A DNA stretch of 64,000 nt from Pseudobacter sp051955275 (GCF_051955275.1 NZ_JBQCGW010000003.1:34611-98610), one strand, 5' to 3'. Numbered from the stretch's first letter, positions 54,054-63,440 are shown. The notes: generated from the letters alone by a model not told the origin. Translations and numbers: made by a program.

Positions 54054-54088
54054 AAAAATCCGGCCGGAATTGCTTCCGCCGGATTTTT
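54054..54088. terminator. Bidirectional intrinsic terminator between convergent genes
   Basis: AAAAATCCGGC...GCCGGATTTTT with an inner GGAA/TTCC forms a GC-rich stem flanked by A and T tracts. It lies 25 nt after the acyltransferase stop and 28 nt before the rtcB stop on the other strand, serving both. Confidence 0.9.
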
Positions 54089-54115
54089 CTTTCTAACCCA
54101 ACTCTACAAGATTCT

Positions 54116-55546
54116 TTACTCTCCTTTCATCCATGGTTTGGGAGGCGTACCATCCATTTTCACGATCCTGGGATAGAAGGCGCCTACTGTATCCACCAGG
54201 TGGTTCTGGGCCTTCATTACCTGTTCGATATCCTTGTATGCATGCGGCGCTTCATCAAGTCCTCCTCCGATCAGTTTCACACCATGTTTTGCCAGCATTT
54301 CATTCAAAGAATTCTGCGTGATTGAATTCATAGCTGCTGTCCGGCTCATCTTCCTTCCCGCACCGTGCGATGCTGATGCCAGTGATGCGGCCTCACCTTT
54401 TCCTTTCACGATGAAACCAGGTGCAGTCATAGATCCCGGAATGATGCCGAGCACATCCTTTCCTGCCGGTGTTGCACCTTTCCGGTGTACAATCAATTCC
54501 TGTCCATCTATAATTTCCTTCCATGCAAAGTTGTGGTGGTTTTCCACCATCGTGATGGGCTGACGGCCCAGCTCCTTTGCTATTTTAGCGTGAATGGCAT
54601 GGTGGCATGCTGATGCATAATCACCAGCCAGGTTCATTGCCAGCCAGTACTCCATTCCTTCGGCTTCGTTCAGGTCCAGCCAGGCCAGGTTGGCTGCTTC
54701 TTTCGGAAGCATCCTTTTTTCCTTAGCCACTTTTGTATATTGCTGAGCAATGCTTGCTCCCAGTCCTCTTGATCCGGAGTGCGACAACAATCCGAGATAA
54801 GTTCCTGCTTCCAGATTCAGCACTTCATCCTTTTCTTTGATTTCCACAATACCGAATTCAACAAAGTGGTTTCCGGAACCGGAAGACCCCAGTTGCCTTG
54901 CAGCTTTGTTCTGCAATTGTTTCAGTACTGCGATCTCATCAAAAAGTTTGTTATCGATCACCGCATGCTCAGAAGGTTTCAGGAACTGCTGTCCGCTACC
55001 GAAGAGTGTGTTATCGTTCAGAACAGTAGTGAAATAATGTTCACGCTGTTTCATAGTTTTAGGATCGATATCGAAAACAGACAAACACATCCGGCATCCG
55101 ATATCCACACCAACACCGTATGGTATCACGGCGTTGGACGTGGCAAGTACTCCTCCTATCGGTAATCCATAACCGGAGTGGGCATCCGGCATCAATGCGC
55201 CACTTACAGACACAGGCAGTTTTGCCGCCTGGTCCATCTGCATCAAAGCCCCCTGCTCAATGAACTGTGAACCGAAGATGTTCACAGGAACACCTTCCCT
55301 GTTCAACACAATCATTTCACCGTTTATTTCCTCTTTAGGGATCAATTGTTGTGCGATCAATCCGAGAACTGCGTCGTTCTCATATTCAACAGGTGCTTTC
55401 AATATTTTCTGTAGTATGTCCATAACTTCCTCCTGACTGGAATGCTTGTATTCCTTTTGCATGATATTCATTGCGATGCTGATCACCGGACCTTCCGGGT
55501 AACCTATCTGCCTGAGGTCTTTACCTCTTAATTTCAACTTTGCCAT
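54116..55546 (-). CDS. rtcB: RtcB-family RNA ligase
   Basis: A 476-aa RtcB protein, the expected length. Family residues include MPDAHSGYGLPIGGVLAT, GVGVDIGCRMCLS (Mn-binding Asp/Cys), SSGSGNHFVEFG, LSHSGSRGLGA, VHRKGATPAG and a C-terminal SHGAGRKMSR (guanylylation-site His region). It joins 2',3'-cyclic-phosphate and 5'-OH RNA ends with GTP and Mn2+. No RtcA, RtcR, archease or PrfH gene is next to it. The upstream gene on the same strand is a 44-aa membrane peptide. Confidence 0.96.
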   Translation of the reverse strand: MAKLKLRGKDLRQIGYPEGPVISIAMNIMQKEYKHSSQEEVMDILQKILKAPVEYENDAVLGLIAQQLIPKEEINGEMIVLNREGVPVNIFGSQFIEQGALMQMDQAAKLPVSVSGALMPDAHSGYGLPIGGVLATSNAVIPYGVGVDIGCRMCLSVFDIDPKTMKQREHYFTTVLNDNTLFGSGQQFLKPSEHAVIDNKLFDEIAVLKQLQNKAARQLGSSGSGNHFVEFGIVEIKEKDEVLNLEAGTYLGLLSHSGSRGLGASIAQQYTKVAKEKRMLPKEAANLAWLDLNEAEGMEYWLAMNLAGDYASACHHAIHAKIAKELGRQPITMVENHHNFAWKEIIDGQELIVHRKGATPAGKDVLGIIPGSMTAPGFIVKGKGEAASLASASHGAGRKMSRTAAMNSITQNSLNEMLAKHGVKLIGGGLDEAPHAYKDIEQVMKAQNHLVDTVGAFYPRIVKMDGTPPKPWMKGE

Positions 55547-55651
55547 TTCTGTTTGTTTTTTGATGTGGATGGAAATCCACCATGCTCCGTGACTTCGTCT
55601 TCCTGCTTTTCCACATCATCATAGTTTGTTTCAAATCCGGTTCCAGCATAA

Positions 55652-55786
55652 CTATCGCAGGCTGAAAGCGGCGGGGTGAAGTGGTTCCTTGTGTTCATCA
55701 ATTTCCACTTTCTTCTTTTTTACTTTCCTGCTCTCCATCACAGATGTGATGAGTGACACAAGCAGGGCGAATAATACAAATTTCAT
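55652..55786 (-). CDS. 44-aa membrane/basic peptide upstream of rtcB
   Basis: An ATG frame at 55786 reads MKFVLFALLVSLITSVMESR followed by a KVKKKKVE-type basic stretch and HPAAFSLR. A strong Shine-Dalgarno (AAAAGGAG, 8 nt before ATG) supports translation, which is unusual in this phylum. The N-terminus could be a short TM helix or signal peptide; the tail is Lys-rich. It ends 105 nt upstream of rtcB on the same strand and lies just after an intrinsic terminator. No family recognised. Confidence 0.6.
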   Translation of the reverse strand: MKFVLFALLVSLITSVMESRKVKKKKVEIDEHKEPLHPAAFSLR

Positions 55787-55861
55787 GTTGGTCTCCTTTT
55801 CGTTTCGTCATTGTTTTGGAATTAAGGCGGACCATTATTTCCGGGCGGAGGTCTGGGAACT

Positions 55862-55893
55862 AAAAAAGCCCGGTCGGTATGGTCCGGCCGGGC
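55862..55893 (-). terminator. Intrinsic terminator after the 34-aa ORF
   Basis: On the minus strand GCCCGGCCGG...CCGACCGGGC pairs over 10 bp (one G-U) with a 6-nt loop and is followed by six Ts. It lies 23 nt after the 34-aa ORF stop. Confidence 0.88.
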
Positions 55894-55915
55894 TTCTGGT
55901 ATCCTTTTCAGCTTA

Positions 55916-56020
55916 CTATTGCTGTACTGATCCGTAGTCTCCCGACCTGTTCCGTTTGTTAAAGTATTTGCTACTGCCATCAAAACGCAAACGGTACTGC
56001 ATACAACCCATTGGGCGCAT
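55916..56020 (-). CDS. 34-aa basic small protein
   Basis: ATG 56020 is preceded by GGAGGT at 7-nt spacing, an excellent Shine-Dalgarno. The frame reads MRPMGCMQYRLRFDGSS followed by KYFNKRNRSGDYGSVQQ, positively charged and Tyr/Arg-rich, without a TM segment. A frame start at 56089 would add 23 residues but lacks an RBS. It is directly followed by an intrinsic terminator, so it looks like a monocistronic small gene. No family recognised. Confidence 0.55.
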   Translation of the reverse strand: MRPMGCMQYRLRFDGSSKYFNKRNRSGDYGSVQQ

Positions 56021-56120
56021 GCCTGTTACCTCCGGCTGCGATGTGCACCGGGTAACGGTTCCGTATGAATGCATTGCGTTGATTAGCATAACTGTTCAGT
56101 TTTATTGAATACAGAAAAAC

Positions 56121-56145
56121 AAAAAACCCCGCAGTTGCTGCGGGG
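56121..56145 (-). terminator. Intrinsic terminator after the 30-aa ORF
   Basis: On the minus strand CCCCGCAG-CAA-CTGCGGGG, 8 perfect pairs with a 3-nt loop, is followed by six Ts. It ends the transcript coming from the 30-aa ORF upstream. Confidence 0.9.
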
Positions 56146-56174
56146 CTTATATTGTAAGGATCTTTTCGATCCGG

Positions 56175-56267
56175 CTATGCTGCAGCATAACAAGCCCCGC
56201 GGATGGCATCACTCGGATAGAGTGCAAACCACTTCACTGTTTCAATATGTTGCATCTTGCGGGACAT
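56175..56267 (-). CDS. 30-aa small ORF (leader peptide or small protein)
   Basis: The minus-strand frame from ATG 56267 reads MSRKMQHIETVKWF then ALYPSDAIRGACYAAA and stops 30 nt before an intrinsic terminator. No clear ribosome-binding site is visible. A partial promoter (TTGGC at about 56315-56319, 19 nt, then CAATTTTG) lies upstream. It could be a small protein, an attenuation leader or an sRNA with a chance ORF. Confidence 0.4.
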   Translation of the reverse strand: MSRKMQHIETVKWFALYPSDAIRGACYAAA

Positions 56268-56401
56268 GTTTTAAAATGTTTGTGATGCAAAATTGAAACT
56301 ATTTTCTTATTCGTGCCAACTTTTTCTCAATAATTTTTAAAAAATATTTTTTGCGGGCTGCCGCTGTCGTAGAATTACCCCTATAGGAATTGGGCGGCAA
56401 A

Positions 56402-59266
56402 ATGATTAGATTTAGAGTAAACACGCCACGTATGCCCACAACCAAAACCTTTTTAATAACACTACTTGTTATTAGTCACCTCTCCATGTTCGCACAAAAG
56501 CGAAGCATCACCGGCACCATCACAGATTCACAAACAGGCGAAGCACTCAGCGGAGTATCCGTTAGGATCCGTGGCTCCGCCAACGGCACATTCACCAATC
56601 AGCAAGGGAAATATAACATACAGGCACAACCGAATGATGTACTGGAGTTCACCATGATCGCTTACAGAACTTTCAACATTACAGTGAGTGAACAAACCAA
56701 TATTGACGTTAAGCTTGAACGAATCACCACAGAACTGGAACAGATCATTCTCGTTGGCTCACGCCGCTCGGGGAGAGTAAAGATGGAAACACCCGTTCCG
56801 GTTGATGTTGTGAATGTAGGGCAGGTTTCATTGCCCACTTCCAGGATGGACCTCACTGCCATCATGAACTATGCAGCACCTTCACTCAACTACAACAAAC
56901 AGAGTGGCAGTGATGGCGCAGACCATATTGACCTGGCCACGCTCCGCGGACTGGGTCCGGATCAGACCCTGGTGCTGATCAATGGAAAGCGCCGCCACCA
57001 GACAGCCTTTGTTGCCGTATTCGGAACAAGAGGCCGTGGTAATTCCGGCACTGACCTCAGCGCCATACCCATCGGCGCTATCGACCGCGTGGAGATCCTG
57101 CGCGATGGCGCTTCCGCGCAATACGGTTCCGATGCCATTGCCGGTGTGATCAATATCATTCTCAAAAAAGATGTGAACAAATTCACAGGCAATATCGGGT
57201 ATGCGGGGTACTATGATAAAAAGTACAACCCGCATTTCAAATCCGGTTACAATATGTATGAGCATGATGGAGCCGTCGATGGAAATTCCATCGCCTTCAA
57301 TGGAAACTATGGTTTCCCGGTTGGCAGGAAAGGAGGATTCATCAATATCACGGGAAACTTCCTCAGCATCGGCAAAACATTCAGACAGGCCATGGACACC
57401 AGCTCCGGCAGCAAGGATTATATGATCGATAATACAGTCCGTCGCGCGCATGGAGACGGATCCATCGTTTCCGGAGGCGGCTTCTTCAATGCAGAGATCC
57501 CCATCGGCACATCCAGATCCACCTTCTATTCATTCGGAGGATATAATTACAAATCAACCGATGCTTATGCCTTCACCAGGAACTTCTCAGCAAGGCCTGA
57601 AAGGTTCGTCACCACTGATGATTTCGATTTCATCGATGTTCCGGGAGTCATTAAAACAGACAGGACCGGAGAACGGTATTATAACCCCCATATACAAACG
57701 AAAGTTCGGGACTACTTTTTTGCAGCAGGGGTCAGAGGCGTTACTTCCGATAACTGGAACTGGGATTTCAGTAATGTGACGGGAGATAACAACTTCCATT
57801 ACTACGGAGATAAAACCTTCAATGCTTCTTCTGACAATATCAATAAAACACATTTCGATGACGGAGGGTTCAGCTTCCTGCAAAACACCACTAACCTGAG
57901 CTTCAGCAAAGAAGTGCCAGGCATCATGAATGGCTTCAGCATTGCGCTGGGCGCGGAATTGAGGTATGAACTGTACTAGCTGTTTGCAGGGGAAGAGGCA
58001 TCTTTCAATAACTTCAATCCAACCAAATCATTCGGCACGCCACCCGACCTCACCTATGTTGCAGCAGGTGCGCAAGGCTTTCCCGGGTTCCAGCCAGGTG
58101 ACGAAGTGAACGACAACCGTTCCACTATCGGAGCCTATGCAGATGCGGAACTGGACATAACAAAACGATTCCTGGTAGGTCTTGCCGTACGTTTTGAAAA
58201 CTATAGTGATTTCGGATTCACGCATAACTACAAACTCGCCACCAGGGTTAAGCTCTCCGGCAATTTCAATCTTCGCGGATCCGTAAGCACAGGATTCAGA
58301 GCACCTTCCCTCCAGCAGATCAATTTCAGTTCCAGCTTTACCACAGTGCAGGGAGGAACTATTGCGGAAGTGAAGATCGCGCCCAACTACAGCCCGATAA
58401 CCAAAGCAGCCGGCATCCCTGAATTGAAGCAGGAGAAATCCGTGAATGCCAGTATCGGCTTCACCTGGAAACCCACCCCCGAGCTCGGTATCACAATCGA
58501 TGGCTATTGGGTCCGTATCAAAGACAGAGTGGTATTGTCAGGGCAATTCAGTCGTGATGATGATCTGGATCCCGCGCTCATATCAGCCATGAACCAGCTG
58601 AATGTAAGCCTCGCTCAATTCTTTGCCAATGCAGTGAACACTACCAACAGGGGAGTTGACATTGTAATCGAGTACAATAAGAAATTAGGAAAAGGTAGTT
58701 TGCGCGCATTGCTCACGGGCAATATCCAATCGATGGATATCGACAAGATCAATGTACCTGCCAGGCTCAATGCCAGTGCGGACCTGGCAGCCACCTTCCT
58801 CACGGAACGTGAGCAGCAGTTCATTCTCTCATCAGCTCCCAAAACCAAGTTCGGTTTGAACCTGGAATACAATGTTGGAAAGTTTACAGCAGGCACCAGG
58901 CTTACGTACTTCGGAAAGATTGAAATACTGGGTTATGGCGATGGTACATCCGATGATTTTACGGGAGGCTTCCACCGCGGGGACCTGTACGCGTATGTAC
59001 CTGCAGATGATGATGGACGCCCGGTGAAAGATAAATATGTGTACGGAGGCAAGCTGGTGAATGATCTTTACTTTGGGTATAAGCTGTCGGAAAATCTGAG
59101 TGCGTTTATCGGTGCGGATAATTTATTTAATGTTCATCCTGACCTGGGGATTGCGCCTGGTGCGCGTTTCTGGGCATTCAACAATGAGACTGGCGGGCCA
59201 TGGGATGCAGTGCAGATGGGCGGAAATGGGATCAGGTTATTTGCGAGGTTAGGATTTACGTTTTAG
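56402..59266 (+). pseudogene. TonB-dependent receptor with carboxypeptidase-like domain, interrupted by in-frame TAG
   Basis: A 954-codon frame with a single stop (TAG 57977-57979) at about codon 526; reading continues in the same frame to the C-terminus. It has a signal peptide (TFLITLLVISHLSMFAQ), a carboxypeptidase-regulatory-like beta-sandwich (GTITDSQTGEALSGVSVRI), a plug domain (SRMDLTAIMNYAAPS, GLGPDQTLVLINGKRRH, IDRVEILRDGASAQYGSDAIAGVINI) and a barrel ending LFARLGFTF. The family imports large ligands with TonB. One C-to-T change of a CAG would explain the stop. No SusD partner follows. Start ATG 56402 or 56432. Confidence 0.85.
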
Positions 59267-59307
59267 AAGTAAGTAGCAATTCAGGCTCCGGGTTAGTAAA
59301 ATATAAT

Positions 59308-59347
59308 AACAAGTGGCTGTTCATTAGTTGAGCAGCTGCTTGTTTTA
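59308..59347. terminator. Terminator after the TonB-dependent receptor
   Basis: AACAAG-TG-GCTG and CAGC-TG-CTTGTT form a stem with a 2x2 internal loop, followed on the plus strand by TTATT. It lies 42 nt after the receptor stop and touches the end of the antitoxin pseudogene on the other strand. Confidence 0.65.
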
Positions 59348-59909
59348 TTACATGCATGCAGCAGCCAGTAATTTTTTTATGAGGCCGGGCTTCTTGTTTA
59401 TTTCCAACAATGCGGTCCGGATCTTATCAGTTTTTTCCTGTGACAAAAAAGGAGGAACGATATCTTTGATGTCTATTTTTAATAGTTTACTAATGGCAAT
59501 CAGATCAGGAAGTGTAAAAGGCCGTATACCATTCATGAGCTCAGACATATGCGTTTTACTCTTATGGCCAAGAATATATCCCAGTTCTTCTGCGTCAGAT
59601 CTAAGGCTTTCACCTTATTACGGATAATTGATTTTCGTTTCTCCAGAAAGGCTCTTTCTTCTTCCGCAATTTGCTCAGCTTTATCACTCTCTTCCATCTG
59701 GTCATCAGATACGGCATTTACATCAGACCAGTACAATTTTTCATAGGCAATCAAAATCTTTCGAAGCTTTTTGCGAAGGACTTTAAAATGAGGGCTTTCC
59801 TCCGACATCAACCGGAGTTTTCGTTCGGCAATCATGGCCCTCTCGAAATCCAGCTCATTATCTACAAAACCTTTTCAATAAGTTTTTCTATATCGAATTG
59901 CGCTTTCAT
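59348..59909 (-). pseudogene. HigA-like HTH antitoxin with two 1-nt frameshifts
   Basis: Three consecutive frames make one antitoxin of about 187 aa: MKAQFDIEKLIEK from 59909; NELDFERAMIAERKLR to KVKALDLTQK (59535-59860); LGYILGHKSKTHMSELMNGIRP to the C-terminus. The joins lie near 59862-59875 and 59577-59583, each explained by one lost base. The last segment is an HTH DNA-binding region with DLIAISKLLKIDI. Its ATG is 2 nt after the toxin remnant, the usual higBA order. The frame breaks mean no functional antitoxin is expected. Confidence 0.75.
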
Positions 59910-59911
59910 TT

Positions 59912-60145
59912 CTAAATATGTTTATGATCTTTAAGCCACTTGTTAATAAGTGCTTTATTATTTTTAAATAGCCTCTCGTATTGATCATGCGACCCTGCCC
60001 AGATTATAGTTGCTTCACCTTCTTCTTCAAACTTTATCAGTACGAGCTTGCGATGTACATGTATGTTGAAAAAGTAGCATCCAATGCTATGTACACAATC
60101 TGCATCTCTTCTTATATTTTTAAGAGTTGTTGACCTTAAATCTAT
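59912..60145 (-). pseudogene. HigB-like toxin remnant lacking its N-terminus
   Basis: The open frame encodes DLRSTTLKNIRRDADCVHSI, then CYFFNIHVHRKLVLIKF, EGEATIIWAGSHDQYERLF and KALINKWLKDHKHI. It matches the C-terminal two thirds of short HigB-family mRNA interferases (D-A-D-C-V-H-S, F-F-N-I-x-V-H-R, W-A-G-x-H). The first ~45 residues are missing: no start codon and an in-frame stop at 60164-60166. The toxin would therefore be inactive, in line with the broken antitoxin. From 60167 to 60328 no gene is seen. Confidence 0.7.
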
Positions 60146-60328
60146 CCTTTTCTGAAAACGGCTTTATTATTTGCATTGCTCTGAAAACAAAACAATACAA
60201 AAACCACACGCAATGCGTGCAGCATCAGCATCAGGCTCTTTGGGTAAGTTTAATGTCTTTTCTGGTTAGAAGCGTGAACGTTGTCCCCTCCGTAACAATG
60301 GGAAACAAACATTATCCGGTGGATCATC

Positions 60329-61003
60329 TCAGATCTTTTCCGGTACGTAGAGATTATTCTTGATAGCGTAGATAATGATCCCGGCTGTATTCTTCACGTC
60401 CATTTTTTCCAGGATCTTCATGCGCAGTCCTTCCACGGTGCGCACGCTGAGGAAGATTCTTTCGCCTATTTGTTTACTGGTAAGACCATCACAAATAAAA
60501 CGGACGATCTCCAGTTCCCGCTCATTGAATTCGGGTTTGATATGATTTCTGTGGGGATTGAATTTGCTCTTGGCCACCATCTCTGCGAGCTTATGACTGG
60601 TATGGCGGCAGTAGTAAGGTTGCTGCTCATACACTGATTTGATGGCGTCTACGATTTCATTTTTGTCTGCGTTTTTCAGCAGGTAACCTTTTGCTCCTGC
60701 TTCCAGCATATCGATGATCAGGTCTTCTTCATCAAACATGGTGAGCGCAATGATACCAACCTGCGGATAGTGTTCCACCAGGTGGCGTGTAGCAGCGGCG
60801 CCATCCATGCGAGGCATCTTTACATCACTGATCACGATATCAGGCTGAAGGCTTTTTACCTGTTCAATCAGTTCGCGGCCATCACCTGCTTCACCCACGA
60901 GCTGGATATCCGGCTGCTTCTGCAGCATGATGCGCATGCCATCGCGGAAGATCTCGTGATCATCGGCGATCACCACTTTGATATTGCCGTGTATTTTGCT
61001 CAT
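60329..61003 (-). CDS. NarL/FixJ-family response regulator
   Basis: About 224 aa from ATG 61003 (MSKIHGNIKVVIADDHEIFRDGM), 10 nt after the kinase stop. The receiver has phospho-Asp in PDIVISDVKMPRMDG. The LuxR-type HTH reads FNERELEIVRFICDGLTSKQIGERIFLS. It pairs with the upstream HisKA_3 kinase. Target genes unknown. Confidence 0.9.
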   Translation of the reverse strand: MSKIHGNIKVVIADDHEIFRDGMRIMLQKQPDIQLVGEAGDGRELIEQVKSLQPDIVISDVKMPRMDGAAATRHLVEHYPQVGIIALTMFDEEDLIIDMLEAGAKGYLLKNADKNEIVDAIKSVYEQQPYYCRHTSHKLAEMVAKSKFNPHRNHIKPEFNERELEIVRFICDGLTSKQIGERIFLSVRTVEGLRMKILEKMDVKNTAGIIIYAIKNNLYVPEKI

Positions 61004-61013
61004 AAAACAGGAT

Positions 61014-61760
61014 TCAGCAAGGAATTTCAAAAGTGTACATGGTACCTTTACCGGGCTCGGACTGGCAGCTCAATTCAGCGCCCATCACTTCTGCCCTACT
61101 CTGCAAGTTACGAAGTCCCAGACCCGGATTGTCTTTTATTTTCGAAAAATAATCGAATCCCTTTCCATTATCGGCTGTCATCAGCAACAGCCTGTTCTCC
61201 TCCTTCATCATTTTGATGAGAAGGATGGTAGCCCCGGCATGTTTGATGGTATTGTGCACTATCTCCTGGATGATACGGTAGATATTGATCTCCTTCTGTT
61301 GGGGGATATCGATGGCTTGTTCACAGATGTATTTCACCTGCAGGCCGCTTGCCTGGCTGGCATGGTCCACAAACTCTGCAATGGCTTTCTGAAGACCTTT
61401 GCGTACCGGGGTGTTCGGCATGAGGTTATTGGAAATCTCGCGCAGTTTGGAAATGATACTGTCTATATGCGTGCTGGACTTCATAATGGTAAGTGCATCA
61501 GTATCATTGGCAGCATCGATGCTGTTGATCTGGAGTTTTACGGCAGAAAGCAGTGGCCCCAGTTCATCGTGCAGGTCGGACGCAATGCGGGTGCGTTCCT
61601 TTTCCAGCGTATCGATCTCCGCCTGGATCTTTTCCTTATGTAAACGGAGGCTCCTTCGCTGATAGCGAATGATAGTAATGATAAAGTAGATGAGCACAGA
61701 ACCCACTACCCCAACCACCATCAAAAGGGCATCATAAAGTTTTGCTTCCGGGGTATCCAT
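61014..61760 (-). CDS. NarL-type sensor histidine kinase (HisKA_3)
   Basis: A 248-aa kinase with one N-terminal TM helix (LLMVVGVVGSVLIYFIITII). The phospho-acceptor His is in IASDLHDELGPLLSAVKLQI; HATPase motifs are EIVHNTIKHA, ADNGKGFDYF and GLGLRNLQSRAEVMGAEL. There is no extracellular sensor domain. Its start overlaps the end of the membrane-protein gene by 40 nt, so that protein may be the sensing partner. Confidence 0.9.
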   Translation of the reverse strand: MDTPEAKLYDALLMVVGVVGSVLIYFIITIIRYQRRSLRLHKEKIQAEIDTLEKERTRIASDLHDELGPLLSAVKLQINSIDAANDTDALTIMKSSTHIDSIISKLREISNNLMPNTPVRKGLQKAIAEFVDHASQASGLQVKYICEQAIDIPQQKEINIYRIIQEIVHNTIKHAGATILLIKMMKEENRLLLMTADNGKGFDYFSKIKDNPGLGLRNLQSRAEVMGAELSCQSEPGKGTMYTFEIPC

Positions 61761-62383
61761 AAGATCGCTACTGCATACAAGAAGTTAGCCAAAATATTCG
61801 AATAGACATTGATTTCCTGGAGATTTTGCCTGAATGGTTTGGTAACATATCTGAACAAATTCAGGTTGACCATACAAACGAGAATGAAGAAGGTATAAAA
61901 GATGATGATGGCAATACAGATCCAGAATTTCGGATTCCGGAAGATATTGCCCCTGTCGTTCACCACGGCTTTGTTGAAGGTATTTACACTGAATGCGATG
62001 AGGATGGCCGGATAGAAAACCCTGAACCCGAAATTGGGTATATGAATATTCTGCAGTACCAGTGTGATGATCACCCAGGCTACGATGCCGATACCCAGGA
62101 AAGAAAAGAAGACCGTCCGGTTGCCATTGAACAATCGCCAGTTATGAAAGAGCCAGGTGAAGAGGCAGTAATCCAGTATCGAGAATGTGTTTATCACTAC
62201 CGTGAAGTTCCTGGGATCTGCCGACAGGAAGAACAGGCGGGCAGTGATCTCCACGAGTAATACCAGGAAGATCCGATAGAGAAAGGGATAGTAAGCCCGG
62301 TCTGCTTTTCGGAATCTTACTATCCCAATCACTACAGCGAACACAATACTGAGACTCAAAACAAAACGGACTGTATCATTCAT
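61721..62383 (-). CDS. Multi-TM membrane protein coupled to a two-component system
   Basis: A 220-aa protein with about 6-7 TM helices (FVLSLSIVFAVVIGIVRF, FLYRIFLVLLVEITARLFFL, FFSFLGIGIVAWVIITLVL, FWICIAIIIFYTFFILVCMV) and a basic C-terminus. No family domain is recognised. The 40-nt overlap with the kinase gene points to translational coupling and a joint function, perhaps as the membrane sensor. This is an inference. Confidence 0.65.
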   Translation of the reverse strand: MNDTVRFVLSLSIVFAVVIGIVRFRKADRAYYPFLYRIFLVLLVEITARLFFLSADPRNFTVVINTFSILDYCLFTWLFHNWRLFNGNRTVFFSFLGIGIVAWVIITLVLQNIHIPNFGFRVFYPAILIAFSVNTFNKAVVNDRGNIFRNPKFWICIAIIIFYTFFILVCMVNLNLFRYVTKPFRQNLQEINVYSNILANFLYAVAILWIPRKQNFMMPF

Positions 62384-62456
62384 TCAGCAAAGGTCGAGAG
62401 GATGATTGATTGGATTGCTGCTATCGGAAATATCGTATCAGTTAGGATCATTAAGA

Positions 62457-62972
62457 TCAGCGGCCATCACCAGGGCCATTGAGGCAGGGAGGATCGCACT
62501 GGCCATATTCTGCGCCACCTTTGCCACCGGGAGGAGCTTTGGTTGCAACTGCATTTCCGTTGTCGGTATAGAGGTCGTTGCCTTTGGCATCCACGCCAAC
62601 GAGGATCATGCGGAACTCATCCCTCCTGCCGCTTTTATCTTTCGCCACACCGTAGTAGATACGCATACCTACACAATTGGGGTCCTTCAGGATCTCCAGC
62701 AGCGCTTTCTTGTTGAAGGCTTCGCTGTTTGGGATGAAGATATTCGGGGCCAGTCTTTTCAGGGTATCACGGTCAGCGGCAAAATCGCCACGGAAACCTT
62801 TGATGTTATCTACGGAAATGAAGTGATCGATTTTAGCCAGATCGGAAGTGTCCTTTGGATGAGGGATCCATACGCCTTCTTCCTTGGGGCCTCCTGTACA
62901 GGAGTTGAGCAGTAGCACTGCTGCGGTGCCGATCAACGTGAATAAACTGGCTTTTTTCGGGATGAGTGCCAT
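62457..62972 (-). CDS. Hypothetical lipoprotein
   Basis: About 171 aa from ATG 62972 (MALIPKKASLFTLIGTAAVL), with a lipobox LLNSC. The earlier in-frame start at 63044 would put 24 extra residues before the signal peptide. The mature part contains FISVDNIKGFRGDF, ILKDPNCVGMRIYYGVAKD and a Gly/Cys-rich end (GGKGGAEYGQCDPPCLNGPGDG). No family recognised. It lies 73 nt upstream of the membrane-protein gene on the same strand. Confidence 0.6.
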   Translation of the reverse strand: MALIPKKASLFTLIGTAAVLLLNSCTGGPKEEGVWIPHPKDTSDLAKIDHFISVDNIKGFRGDFAADRDTLKRLAPNIFIPNSEAFNKKALLEILKDPNCVGMRIYYGVAKDKSGRRDEFRMILVGVDAKGNDLYTDNGNAVATKAPPGGKGGAEYGQCDPPCLNGPGDGR

Positions 62973-63159
62973 ACAAAAACGTGTTTTATAGGTTAAATAG
63001 AATCTTAAAGATATTCGTAAACGGTTTCCGGGCAATAAGTACATCTACTGATTCTGACCTCATACACTACTGGCAATAAAGGGTATTTTAACGGTTGTTC
63101 CGCACTATGGATTATAGGAAATTTGAGGGGTCATCCTCTTATCAATCAAACAGTCTGTT

Positions 63160-63423
63160 ATGCGCCACCAACTACCGGTAACGGGCAACGGAATGCTTCC
63201 ATCCGCCATGCCCGCCGGAAAGAAGCCGAATATCACACCGATACTCGGTGACTCACTGGAAGTAATAGAATTGTACCACCGCGAGAAAGCGCAGGTATTG
63301 GAGAAAAGCCTTCAGCAGCTGAACCTGCTGGAAAATGCCAAGGAGATTGCATTCATATGCCGGGAGGTAATGGTCATACGCGAGAAGATCGCATCAATTC
63401 TGAAGAGGAAATTCAAATCATAA
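63160..63423 (+). CDS. Small hypothetical protein
   Basis: An 87-aa frame. The first ~30 residues are Pro/Gly-rich and disordered; ~30-87 looks fully helical (SLEVIELYHREKAQVLEKSLQQLNLLENAKEIAFICREVMVIREKI described here by its ends), likely a coiled coil. It is convergent with the radical SAM gene and divergent from the lipoprotein, with no competing frame. No family recognised. Confidence 0.5.
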   Translation: MRHQLPVTGNGMLPSAMPAGKKPNITPILGDSLEVIELYHREKAQVLEKSLQQLNLLENAKEIAFICREVMVIREKIASILKRKFKS

Positions 63424-63440
63424 ACAGGTGTTCCTTTCCC

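Noticed and set aside
55689..55937. Plus-strand 82-codon frame upstream of the TonB receptor
   Set aside because: Antisense to the 44-aa ORF, which has a strong Shine-Dalgarno, and it runs through a terminator hairpin.
56308..56322. Possible second sigma-54 site (minus strand TTGGCACGA)
   Set aside because: The -24 half is perfect but no GC occurs 10 nt after the GG; more likely part of a primary-sigma promoter.
58106..59266. Separate gene for the second half of the TonB-dependent receptor
   Set aside because: It is in the same frame as the first half with only one stop between, lacks its own signal peptide and plug, and begins inside the barrel.
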